Shown piece by piece: positions 1 to 6,661 of a stretch of 21,093 bases of DNA. The stretch comes from an uncultured Alphaproteobacteria bacterium (GTDB taxonomy: Bacteria > Pseudomonadota > Alphaproteobacteria > RF32 > CAG-239), in contig CAJGCO010000023.1 of the NCBI GenBank assembly GCA_904501925.1, positions 1 through 21,093 of the forward strand. The letters run 5' to 3'. Every line of letters starts with the position of its first letter. Positions within the stretch are counted from its first letter, which is position 1. The notes under the pieces were generated by a model. The model was given only the letters and a program-made list of their open reading frames with translations, searched no databases and was not told the DNA's origin. Position numbers and translations under genes: made by a program.

Positions 1-47
1 ATAACAGCGGATTTTTGAACATCAATTATTAAAAGTGCTTTTTTCAT
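1..47 (-). CDS. Isochorismatase-family hydrolase, N-terminal fragment cut by the window edge
   Basis: Only about the first 15 codons are inside the window. They read MKKALLIIDVQKSAV, with the ALLIIDVQ strand typical of cysteine hydrolases of the isochorismatase/nicotinamidase superfamily, where this Asp belongs to the catalytic triad. Two ATG codons lie in tandem at 50-48 and 47-45. The AGAGG ribosome site sits five bases before the second, so I chose 47. A TATAAT hexamer on the minus strand at 83-78 could be its -10 box, although no good -35 is visible. The substrate cannot be told from so short a fragment, and the family call rests on one motif. Confidence 0.55.
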   Translation of the reverse strand, partial: MKKALLIIDVQKSAV

Positions 48-155
48 CATTACCTCTCAAGACTTCCCAACATTGATATTATACAAGCAAAATCTTTATA
101 TTTGTTAAATATATTTTTAACTCGCAGATTGCGTGTCGGCTCCAGCAACATCTAC

Positions 156-179
156 AAAGGACGAGAAATCGTCCTTTTT
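156..179. terminator. Bidirectional rho-independent terminator
   Basis: This is a perfect 9-bp stem (AAAGGACGA at 156-164 with TCGTCCTTT at 169-177) closed by a GAAA tetraloop and followed by a T run to 179. On the minus strand the stem is also flanked by a T-rich stretch. It separates the isochorismatase-like gene from the recombinase unit. On the minus strand it could end the transcript of the recombinase unit, whose last stop is at 280. Confidence 0.8.
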
Positions 180-202
180 CTTTATAAATCAAGCATTTAA
201 GG

Positions 203-256
203 TAGTCCGTGTGAGATGTTTTAAAAACAGCTGATTTTGGGCATTTACACGGACTA
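203..256. repeat. 10-bp perfect inverted repeat downstream of the recombinase unit
   Basis: TAGTCCGTGT at 203-212 is repeated inverted as ACACGGACTA at 247-256, with 34 bp between. The match continues imperfectly inward. It begins 24 bp beyond the stop codon of the small recombinase-like gene. There is no T tract after either arm, so it does not look like a terminator. It could be an RNA stem in the 3' untranslated region, or a protein-binding or recombination site. It shares no obvious sequence with the repeats at 1324-1471. Confidence 0.5.
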
Positions 257-279
257 TTTATAGCAAGTATTGTTATTTT

Positions 280-579
280 TCAACAACTTATTATTTTTAG
301 CAACTTATTACCTTTGGGAAATTGGTTGCTATTATGTATTACTACTGCAATTTTTTGTTTTTGATGCATAATAAAATCTAATATTTCATTAAATTCTGTT
401 TTTTCATTATCTTTGTTTTGTGAGAATGAGCCAAAAACTCTTAAAACATTAAACTTTTTGTATTTGCAGTATTTTTGTATTTTAGCAAATTTATTAAAAA
501 TAACATTAGAATGTCCAAAACACCAAATTACAGCATCTTTACATTCTGTTTTATTTTCATCTAGATCAAACTTTATCAT
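280..579 (-). CDS. Small protein resembling a degenerate serine-recombinase catalytic domain
   Basis: This encodes 99 residues. I do not recognise it as a named family. Its layout resembles the N-terminal resolvase fold: a first strand VIWCFGHS near residues 17-24 in the place of the usual Y-x-R-x-S strand, a QKYCKYKKFNVLRVF segment like the Q...C...G-V-F region, then FNEILDFI and a strand KIAVVIHNSNQF where recombinases have the S-R-L-G-R motif. The catalytic arginines are missing, the serine is displaced by one residue, and there is no DNA-binding C-terminus. It starts 39 bp after the invertase stop with a good AAAGGA site nine bases before ATG, so the two are probably cotranscribed. It could be an inactive regulatory partner or a decaying paralogue. 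That it is a real gene is fairly likely; the fold call is tentative. Confidence 0.5.
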   Translation of the reverse strand: MIKFDLDENKTECKDAVIWCFGHSNVIFNKFAKIQKYCKYKKFNVLRVFGSFSQNKDNEKTEFNEILDFIMHQKQKIAVVIHNSNQFPKGNKLLKIISC

Positions 580-618
580 TTTAGGAATTCCTTTACAATA
601 ATTATTAATACATAAAAA

Positions 619-1242
619 TTAGAAGTTGCAACCATTGCGATTTTGCGGATAAGTGTCTATACTATCTTTTATATATCTATGTAAAGTTTGCCAAGTACAT
701 CCCATAAGTCGGGCAATTTCGGCTTTTGATACATTTTTATCTAATAGCTCTTTTATTTTATTATGCTTTTTTTGAAGTTTTTTATAAGAGAAACCAAATG
801 GACGACCTAAGTGTTTTCCTTCATCTTTTAAGCGTTGCAATGAATTTTTCGTACGTTCAGAAATTAATTGTCGCTCAATCTCACTTGCCAAACCAAATGC
901 GAAAGCCAAAACTTTTGATTGAATATCTGCACCAAGACGGTAATTTTCCTTTAAAGTCCAAATCTGACAATCTTTTTCAAGGCATTGTTGCAAGATACCC
1001 ATTACTTCAAGTAAGTTTCTACCTAAACGGGATAACTCAGAAGCGATTAAAATATCCCCTTTTTTGAGCTTCTTTAGTATTTTTCCTAATTTTCTTTCAT
1101 CAAGGTGTTTTCTGGAAGAAATTACTTCATCAACCCATTTATCAATTTTTATATTATTTTTATCAGCAAATGTTTGAATTTCATGTCTTTGATTAAGAAC
1201 AGTTTGGTGTGATGTACTTATTCTACAATATCCATAAATCAT
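619..1242 (-). CDS. Hin/Mpi-like serine site-specific recombinase (DNA invertase)
   Basis: This encodes 207 residues, the normal length for a small serine recombinase. The resolvase domain comes first: YGYCRIST at residues 3-10 carries the nucleophilic Ser9 and Arg7, and ASELSRLGRN at 68-76 supplies Ser71, Arg72 and Arg75. The long E helix follows (FGLASEIERQLISERT, about 116-131), then the GRPFG hinge at 146-150 and a helix-turn-helix at about 152-195 (VSKAEIARLMGCTWQTLHRYI). Such enzymes cut at a 2-bp crossover through a 5' phosphoserine link and invert or resolve DNA. The compact GRP hinge and single HTH match invertases and resolvases rather than large phage integrases. An AAGGA site six bases before ATG supports the start. 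It is transcribed away from the inverted sites at 1324-1471, which are its obvious candidate substrate. Confidence 0.9.
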   Translation of the reverse strand: MIYGYCRISTSHQTVLNQRHEIQTFADKNNIKIDKWVDEVISSRKHLDERKLGKILKKLKKGDILIASELSRLGRNLLEVMGILQQCLEKDCQIWTLKENYRLGADIQSKVLAFAFGLASEIERQLISERTKNSLQRLKDEGKHLGRPFGFSYKKLQKKHNKIKELLDKNVSKAEIARLMGCTWQTLHRYIKDSIDTYPQNRNGCNF

Positions 1243-1252
1243 TTCAAATCCT

Positions 1253-1278
1253 TACAAATAGTTACATAACTATTTATA
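1253..1278. promoter_or_regulatory. 26-bp dyad upstream of the invertase start
   Basis: Two 12-bp half-sites (1253-1264 and 1267-1278) match in inverted orientation at 11 of 12 positions around a 2-bp CA centre. The inner 9 bp, AAATAGTTA and TAACTATTT, are perfect. The 12+2+12 layout is that of a serine-recombinase binding site such as hix. A further GATAGTT-like half-site lies at about 1281-1289. The dyad starts 11 bp upstream of the invertase ATG, so bound protein would block its transcription or translation initiation. It may be an autoregulatory operator or a second recombination site; which of these is inference. Confidence 0.5.
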
Positions 1279-1323
1279 AGAACTATCAATTTTCAAAAGG
1301 GAAAGCCTATATAAAATAGACAC

Positions 1324-1349
1324 TCTACATATATCACCGTTTATTTTGT
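1324..1349. repeat. Left inverted site of the putative invertible segment (hix-like)
   Basis: Bases 1324-1344 are an exact reverse complement of 1451-1471 (21 of 21). If the site is read as 12+2+12, the outer half-site is TCTACATATATC, the centre is AC and the inner half-site is CGTTTATTTTGT. The inner half-site agrees with the right site's inner half-site over its seven central bases and then diverges. An asymmetric AC/GT centre shared in inverted orientation is what a serine invertase needs in order to invert rather than delete. Confidence 0.75.
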
Positions 1350-1411
1350 ATAGTATAACTTCATAATCCTATAAAATATATATTGCAAGCTTTAATTTTG
1401 CTTCTGTTACT

Positions 1412-1440
1412 TTTAGTGACATTTTGAATATACTTATAAT
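1412..1440 (+). promoter_or_regulatory. Candidate rightward promoter inside the invertible segment
   Basis: A consensus TATAAT lies at 1435-1440. The hexamer 17 bp upstream (1412-1417, TTTAGT) is a poor -35 match, so the box alone carries this call. Transcription would start near 1447, at the edge of the right inverted site. A second TATAAT at 1478-1483 lies outside the repeats, also with no good -35. If that one is the real promoter, inversion would have less effect. Confidence 0.45.
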
Positions 1441-1445
1441 TTTCA

Positions 1446-1471
1446 TCTACATAAACGGTGATATATGTAGA
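1446..1471. repeat. Right inverted site of the putative invertible segment (hix-like)
   Basis: This site is itself an imperfect 26-bp dyad. The half-site TCTACATAAACG (1446-1457) and the reverse complement of GATATATGTAGA (1460-1471) agree at 9 of 12 positions around a GT centre at 1458-1459. Bases 1451-1471 are the perfect partner of 1324-1344. The right edge lies 44 bp before the first glycosyltransferase start codon. Confidence 0.75.
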
Positions 1472-1515
1472 CTGCGTTATAATAACCATAGAATGTACTT
1501 ATATAGGAAGAATTG

Positions 1516-2535
1516 ATGACTAAAATAAGTGTTGTGATGCCTGTATATAATACAGATATAAAGCATCTGCGCCAAGCAATGGATAGCATATTATCTCAAA
1601 GTTTTACAGATTTTGAGTTCATCATTTTAAACGATAGTCCATACAATGAACAAATTAAAGATATAATAAGCACATACAAAGACCAACGTATTATATATCA
1701 TGAAACAAAAGGTGATGAAGGAATATCAAAAAGCTACAATCATTTATTAGATATGGCAACATCTAAATACATAGCCCTAATGAATCATGATGATATATCA
1801 CACAAACACCGCCTAAAAAAGCAATATGAATACCTTGAAAAAAATAAAGACGTTGGTTTACTTGGGACAGCATATAAAAAATTTGGAGAAATAAATAGGT
1901 TTAAAACAATAAAGAACCCAATAGAAAATACAGCAATCCAATCATTATTGCTATTTCGCTCACCAATACATCATCCAACAATCATGTTTAGACGTGAAAT
2001 TGCTACTCAACATAAAATCAGATACAATGAAAATTTTATCAGTTTAAACGACCGTCAGTTGTATTATGATTTTAGCAAATACACAAAGCTTGCAAATCTA
2101 AAAGATGTGCTTTACCAGTATCGTTTTCATAAGAATATGACATCAAAGAAGAAAAAGGAAACAATTCGCAAAGAGCGAGCAATCTTTCATAAATTATGGT
2201 TTGCATACAATGCAATAGAGCTAACCGAAGAAGAAACAGATTTATTTGATAATTATATCACTAATGGACGTTGCCGAATAAAAGATAAAGAAACTCTTGT
2301 AAAAATAAAAGACACATTAGAAAAGCTCGCAATCATCAATCAACAAAAGCAAATAATTGATGTAGATGAATTTAATAAAATCTGCGGAAAATATCTAATC
2401 AAAAGATGTTTAAACGGTGCATGGTATGGAAAAATAGCCACACAATCAATTCTAAAAAGCACACCCCTGCCAATCCGTATCAAACCAATATTGCACATAT
2501 TGAACGTAATAAACACTATAAGAGGAGGCAAATAG
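1516..2535 (+). CDS. GT2-family glycosyltransferase
   Basis: This encodes 339 residues. The N-terminal GT-A fold begins with ISVVMPVYNT (residues 4-13), followed by the FEFIILNDSP strand and the metal/nucleotide-sugar motif NHDD at 90-93. The remaining C-terminal part (from about 210) is helical and lysine-rich, with no clear family match. It probably transfers a sugar to a growing surface polysaccharide at the cytoplasmic face of the membrane; donor and acceptor are unknown. An in-frame TTG lies at 1513, but AGGAAG at 1505-1510 is correctly spaced for the ATG at 1516, which I chose. Its stop abuts the ATG of the next gene (0 bp gap). It is the first gene after the inverted-repeat segment. 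Codons are unusually rich in A and C compared with genes from 3391 on. Confidence 0.88.
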   Translation: MTKISVVMPVYNTDIKHLRQAMDSILSQSFTDFEFIILNDSPYNEQIKDIISTYKDQRIIYHETKGDEGISKSYNHLLDMATSKYIALMNHDDISHKHRLKKQYEYLEKNKDVGLLGTAYKKFGEINRFKTIKNPIENTAIQSLLLFRSPIHHPTIMFRREIATQHKIRYNENFISLNDRQLYYDFSKYTKLANLKDVLYQYRFHKNMTSKKKKETIRKERAIFHKLWFAYNAIELTEEETDLFDNYITNGRCRIKDKETLVKIKDTLEKLAIINQQKQIIDVDEFNKICGKYLIKRCLNGAWYGKIATQSILKSTPLPIRIKPILHILNVINTIRGGK

Positions 2536-3381
2536 ATGAAAAAGCTATTGGTCCACCTCCACATATATTATATTGAGCAAATACCTGAATTGCTCCAATA
2601 TATGCAGAACCTACAACATATAGAACATGACTTATATATCACAACACCACACGACACAAAAGATATAGAACCTTTAATAAAACCAACATTACCACACGCC
2701 ATCATAAAGCAAGTAGAAAATCGTGGTTATGACATTGGTCCGTTTATAGATACTCTAAACAATATAAATTTAGATAATTACAAATACGTCCTAAAGCTTC
2801 ATACAAAAGGCAAAACCTCAAACAATTATACTTGGCTAAATAACAAACGTTTAGACAATGCTCTATGGGGAAAGATTTTGTGGGATAGTATGCTATTAAC
2901 AGAGCAAAGAATAGATGACAACCTCGCAATATTAAATAATAACGCCAACATAGGTATGCTCGGCTCTTCATATTGCTATACAAATAATCCTAAAGACTAC
3001 AATCATTTGTTGCCACAAATAAACGACGAGCTAACCAAAGCCAAACTATCTGCAACGGAAGAGCTATCATTTATAGCAGGCTCAATGTTTTTAGCTAAAG
3101 CGAAACTATTAAAACCACTACAAACATATAACATTACAGATTTTGCTCTAACAGATGGTAAAATCAAAGAAGGAACATTTGCTCATGTAGTGGAAAGATT
3201 ATTCGGTGCACTCATCACCATTCAAAACCACACCATACATACAATCAAACATGATGATTATTGTTATCGTTTCCTATGTATGGCAATAAAAAGATTTCTC
3301 TTACAAAAGAAGATAACTAAATCCGGCAAACAGATAATCAAAATCTGCAAAATCCCAGTATATCAAAAGCTAATTAAATGA
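2536..3381 (+). CDS. RgpF-like rhamnan-synthesis protein
   Basis: This encodes 281 residues. ENRGYDIGPF (61-70), YKYVLKLHTKG (82-92) and FIAGSMFLAKA (179-189) are hallmarks of the RgpF family, found in rhamnose-rich polysaccharide and lipopolysaccharide clusters, often with or fused to glycosyltransferases. The biochemical step is thought to be glycosyl transfer during glycan assembly. The basic C-terminus with GKQIIKICKIPVY resembles the tails of other surface-glycan enzymes. A strong AGAGGAGG site lies within the end of the preceding gene, and the start ATG follows its stop directly, so translation is probably coupled. It shares the A/C-rich codon use of the gene before it. No dTDP-rhamnose synthesis genes are in this window, so the sugar is unproven. 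Confidence 0.85.
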   Translation: MKKLLVHLHIYYIEQIPELLQYMQNLQHIEHDLYITTPHDTKDIEPLIKPTLPHAIIKQVENRGYDIGPFIDTLNNINLDNYKYVLKLHTKGKTSNNYTWLNNKRLDNALWGKILWDSMLLTEQRIDDNLAILNNNANIGMLGSSYCYTNNPKDYNHLLPQINDELTKAKLSATEELSFIAGSMFLAKAKLLKPLQTYNITDFALTDGKIKEGTFAHVVERLFGALITIQNHTIHTIKHDDYCYRFLCMAIKRFLLQKKITKSGKQIIKICKIPVYQKLIK

Positions 3382-3390
3382 GGTACAGAC

Positions 3391-6300
3391 ATGAAACTTA
3401 AACTACTAAAGTTAGTAAGATTTTTTCATCTAATTAATAAAGAAAAATATAATGAAAAAAGACAAATAGAAATAGTAAAAAAATCACCATTATTTGATAG
3501 AAAATGGTATCTTTCTCAAAATCCCGATGTAAAAGCTAAAAAAATAGGGGCAGCTAAACACTATGTAAAGCATGGATGGAAAGAAGGCCGCAATCCCAGC
3601 AAAGACTTTGATGGTAATGCATATTTGCAAGAATATCCAGAATTGGTTGCCAAAAATTGGTGTCCTTTATTTCATTATGAGATGTTAAATAAAAGCAATA
3701 ATATAAAAGTAAATATAAATACAAAAGAAGTAAAAACAATAGATAATATAACAAATAATAACAAATTAATAAATACTCCATGTGAGATTATTACTAAATC
3801 AATGGATGAAATAATTTTTCCAATTTTTAATAATATTGATGTATCAATAGTAATACCTGTATATAATAACTATCATTATACAAAGTTATGTTTGCAAAGT
3901 ATATTAAACAATACTCAAGATGTATCATATGAAGTTATCATTGCCGATGATAATTCAACAGATAAAACAAAAGATATGGATAAATACATAAAAAATATAA
4001 AAATTATAAGAAATAATGAGAATTTAAGATTTTTAAAAAATTGTAATAATGCCGCTAAATATGCATCAGGGGAATATATTTTATTCTTAAATAATGACAC
4101 TCAAGTACAAAAAGGATGGTTATCGGCATTAGTTTCAACTATAAAAAAAGAGAAAGATGTAGGATTAGTAGGTTCAAAATTAATTTATCCTGATGGTAGT
4201 TTACAAGAGGCTGGTGGAATAATTTATTCCGATGCAAGTGGCTGTAATTATGGACGAAATGATAACCCTGATCAATTATGGTATAATTATATGAAGGAAG
4301 TTGATTATATTTCAGGTGCAGCAATAATGTTGAAAAAAGATTTGTGGAATGAGATAGGTGGATTTGATGAGGAGTTTGCTCCAGCATATTATGAGGATAC
4401 TGATTTAGCATTCAATATACGTTATAATAAAGGGTTAAAGGTTATTTATGAACCAAAGTCTGTTGTAGTACATTTTGAGGGAAAAAGTAATGGAACAGAT
4501 ATAACTTCAGGACAGAAGCGCTATCAAGCCATTAACCGTGAAAAGTTTTTTAAAAAATGGGAAAAGGAGCTAAGTTTATATCATAGCGCACCTACTTGTA
4601 ATAATTTTTTACCAAGAGATCATGCTATAGGGCGCAAAAATATATTGGTTATTGACTGGAAAATATTGAGTTTTACAAAAGATACAGGATCAAGAACAAC
4701 ATATCAATATATGCAATTTTTTAAAGATATGGGTTTTAATGTTAAGTTTTATCCGCATGATTGGTATATTGAAGATGATTATTTGTGGAAATTTTTAGAC
4801 GATGGATTTGAAGTTATTCATCAAAATTTTACAGATTATATAAAAAATTATGGAAGTAATTTTGATTATATTTATTTAAATCGTCCTAATGTTGCACCAC
4901 ATTATATTAATGATTTGCGCAAATATACTAAAGCGAAAATTATATATCAATGTCATGATTTACATTATTTACGCCAATATCGTACAAGATTGTTAACAAA
5001 TGAGTTGGAAGCTATAAATTTGTTGCCACAAGAAAAAAAAGCAGAATTTGATGTTTTTTCAAAAATGGATTTAGTGTGTTCTTTTTCATTTGACGAAGTT
5101 AAGGAAATAATTAAAGAAAATGAATTTATTAATGCTAAACAAATTCCTTTATATATTTTAGATACAGAAAAAATGTCAGAATATAATTATAATGCGGAAA
5201 AACGAAAAGATATAATGTTTGTTGCTGGTTTTCAACATACTCCAAATGTTGATGCTGCAGTATGGTTTGTTAATGAAATTTGGCCTATGATAAAAGAAAA
5301 AAATCCTGATATAAAATTATATTTAGTGGGATCTAATCCAGCTTCCGAAGTATTAGCATTATCATCAGATGATGTTATTGTTACAGGTTTTGTAACAGAT
5401 GAGGAATTAGATGAATATTATGAAAAAATAAAATTAGTTGTAGTACCCTTACGTACAGGGGCTGGTGTGAAAGGTAAAATTATTGAAGCTGCATATCATA
5501 AAGTACCTGTTATTACTACAGATATTGGTATTGAAGGTATTAATAACGAAGACAATACAATATTAGTTAAAAATACACCAGAGAATTTTGCTAAACAAGT
5601 AAATGATTTATATACAAATAACCAATTATTAGAACAATATAGTGCAAAAAACGAAAAGTTTATCAAAAGTTTTTTTTCATCAGATGCTGTAATTGATGCA
5701 TTAGGTAGCTATATAAATTTTAATATATGTCAAAAAGAAGAATTTGCTCCTATATGCTTGTTTGTATATAATAGAATTGATCATCCTCAACAAGTTATTG
5801 AAAGTTTGCTTAAAAATAGAGAAGCTTCATTCTCTGATTTGTATGTTTTTTCTGATGGGGCTAAATATATAGAAGATATTGAAAAAGTAAAAGAACTTAG
5901 AAAATATCTTAAAACAATAAAGGGATTCAAATCTGTAAATATAATTAATCGTAAAACAAATTATGGTTTAGGTGTTAATTTAATAGATGGAATTTCTCAA
6001 GTACTTTCAAAATTTGATAGGTGTATTGTCTTAGAGGATGATATAGTTGTAGCAGATAATTTTTTGGCTTTTATGAATCAAGCATTAAACAAATACAAAA
6101 ATAATAAAAAAATATTTACTATTCAATCAACACAGGGAAATGCTAGCTATGAAGAAGATTGTTGCTGTCGTAAACAACCTGATTGTTGGGGATGGGCTAT
6201 TTGGAGAGATAGATGGGATTTATATGAGCGCAATACTATACAGGCATTTAATGATATTAATGCAAATAATATGGAAATTAGAAGCTTGTTAAACAATAAT

Positions 6301-6651
6301 AACTCAGTAAATATTTCTTGGCAGATAGATGCTAATTTAAGAGGACAAAGAACAACATGGGGTGTATATTTAAATTACATCTCAATTAAGTACAACAAAA
6401 CAAATATTTACCCTAAATATCAATTAATTAAAAATATTGGTCAAGATGGCACAGGTGTTCATGAAGTAAAGGATGATACTCAAAATATAATTAATTGGAA
6501 TAAGACTAATTTTAATTTGCCTGAACAACCTAAAGAAGACATTCATTATTATAAAACTGATACACAAGTTGTTATGTATAATGAAAATTTAAAAAATGAA
6601 CTGAAAAATAATTCTTATAATAAATATATAAATAAACCAAAAATTGTTTAA
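3391..6651 (+). CDS. Three-module glycosyltransferase (GT2 + GT4 + GT-A type)
   Basis: This encodes 1086 residues. Residues about 31-97 hold two repeats of the glycan-enzyme N-terminal type (FDRKWYLSQNPDV...HYVKHGWKEGRNP, then FDGNAYLQEYPEL). Residues 150-395 are a GT2 module with VSIVIPVYNN, NNDT at 234-237 and EDTDLAF at 335-341. Residues about 416-770 are a GT4 module (NILVIDWK, FVAGFQHTPNVDA, then GAGVKGKIIEA at 690-700). Residues about 785-1050 are a third GT-A module with ICLFVYNR, the acidic LEDDIVV at 881-887, CWGWAIWRDRW at 932-942 and a late GQDGTGVH. One chain thus could add three sugars in order. It starts 9 bp after rgpF with GAGG seven bases before ATG. Base use changes to T-rich codons here, unlike the two preceding genes. 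Confidence 0.87.
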   Translation: MKLKLLKLVRFFHLINKEKYNEKRQIEIVKKSPLFDRKWYLSQNPDVKAKKIGAAKHYVKHGWKEGRNPSKDFDGNAYLQEYPELVAKNWCPLFHYEMLNKSNNIKVNINTKEVKTIDNITNNNKLINTPCEIITKSMDEIIFPIFNNIDVSIVIPVYNNYHYTKLCLQSILNNTQDVSYEVIIADDNSTDKTKDMDKYIKNIKIIRNNENLRFLKNCNNAAKYASGEYILFLNNDTQVQKGWLSALVSTIKKEKDVGLVGSKLIYPDGSLQEAGGIIYSDASGCNYGRNDNPDQLWYNYMKEVDYISGAAIMLKKDLWNEIGGFDEEFAPAYYEDTDLAFNIRYNKGLKVIYEPKSVVVHFEGKSNGTDITSGQKRYQAINREKFFKKWEKELSLYHSAPTCNNFLPRDHAIGRKNILVIDWKILSFTKDTGSRTTYQYMQFFKDMGFNVKFYPHDWYIEDDYLWKFLDDGFEVIHQNFTDYIKNYGSNFDYIYLNRPNVAPHYINDLRKYTKAKIIYQCHDLHYLRQYRTRLLTNELEAINLLPQEKKAEFDVFSKMDLVCSFSFDEVKEIIKENEFINAKQIPLYILDTEKMSEYNYNAEKRKDIMFVAGFQHTPNVDAAVWFVNEIWPMIKEKNPDIKLYLVGSNPASEVLALSSDDVIVTGFVTDEELDEYYEKIKLVVVPLRTGAGVKGKIIEAAYHKVPVITTDIGIEGINNEDNTILVKNTPENFAKQVNDLYTNNQLLEQYSAKNEKFIKSFFSSDAVIDALGSYINFNICQKEEFAPICLFVYNRIDHPQQVIESLLKNREASFSDLYVFSDGAKYIEDIEKVKELRKYLKTIKGFKSVNIINRKTNYGLGVNLIDGISQVLSKFDRCIVLEDDIVVADNFLAFMNQALNKYKNNKKIFTIQSTQGNASYEEDCCCRKQPDCWGWAIWRDRWDLYERNTIQAFNDINANNMEIRSLLNNNNSVNISWQIDANLRGQRTTWGVYLNYISIKYNKTNIYPKYQLIKNIGQDGTGVHEVKDDTQNIINWNKTNFNLPEQPKEDIHYYKTDTQVVMYNENLKNELKNNSYNKYINKPKIV

Positions 6652-6661
6652 AGGAAAGAAA

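Larger units (their letters stand above)
1324..1471. promoter_or_regulatory. Putative invertible promoter segment (phase-variation switch)
   Basis: About 100 bp of AT-rich, gene-free DNA lies between two perfect 21-bp inverted repeats. The segment sits between a serine invertase gene transcribed leftward and a glycan operon transcribed rightward. In the orientation given, a TATAAT box inside the segment points at the operon. After inversion it would point at the invertase gene. The arrangement matches known invertible capsule promoters controlled by Mpi-type invertases in Bacteroides; that parallel is established knowledge, while switching here is inferred. Confidence 0.65.

Noticed and set aside
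117..155. Degenerate tRNA 3' end as an integration site
   Set aside because: GTCGGCTCCA looks like an acceptor end, but no T arm with a proper loop can be folded, and the nearby recombinase is of the invertase type rather than a tRNA-targeting integrase.
413..601. A 62-codon plus-strand ORF
   Set aside because: It lies opposite the recombinase-like gene, which has the better ribosome site and operon position, and its product has no recognisable features.
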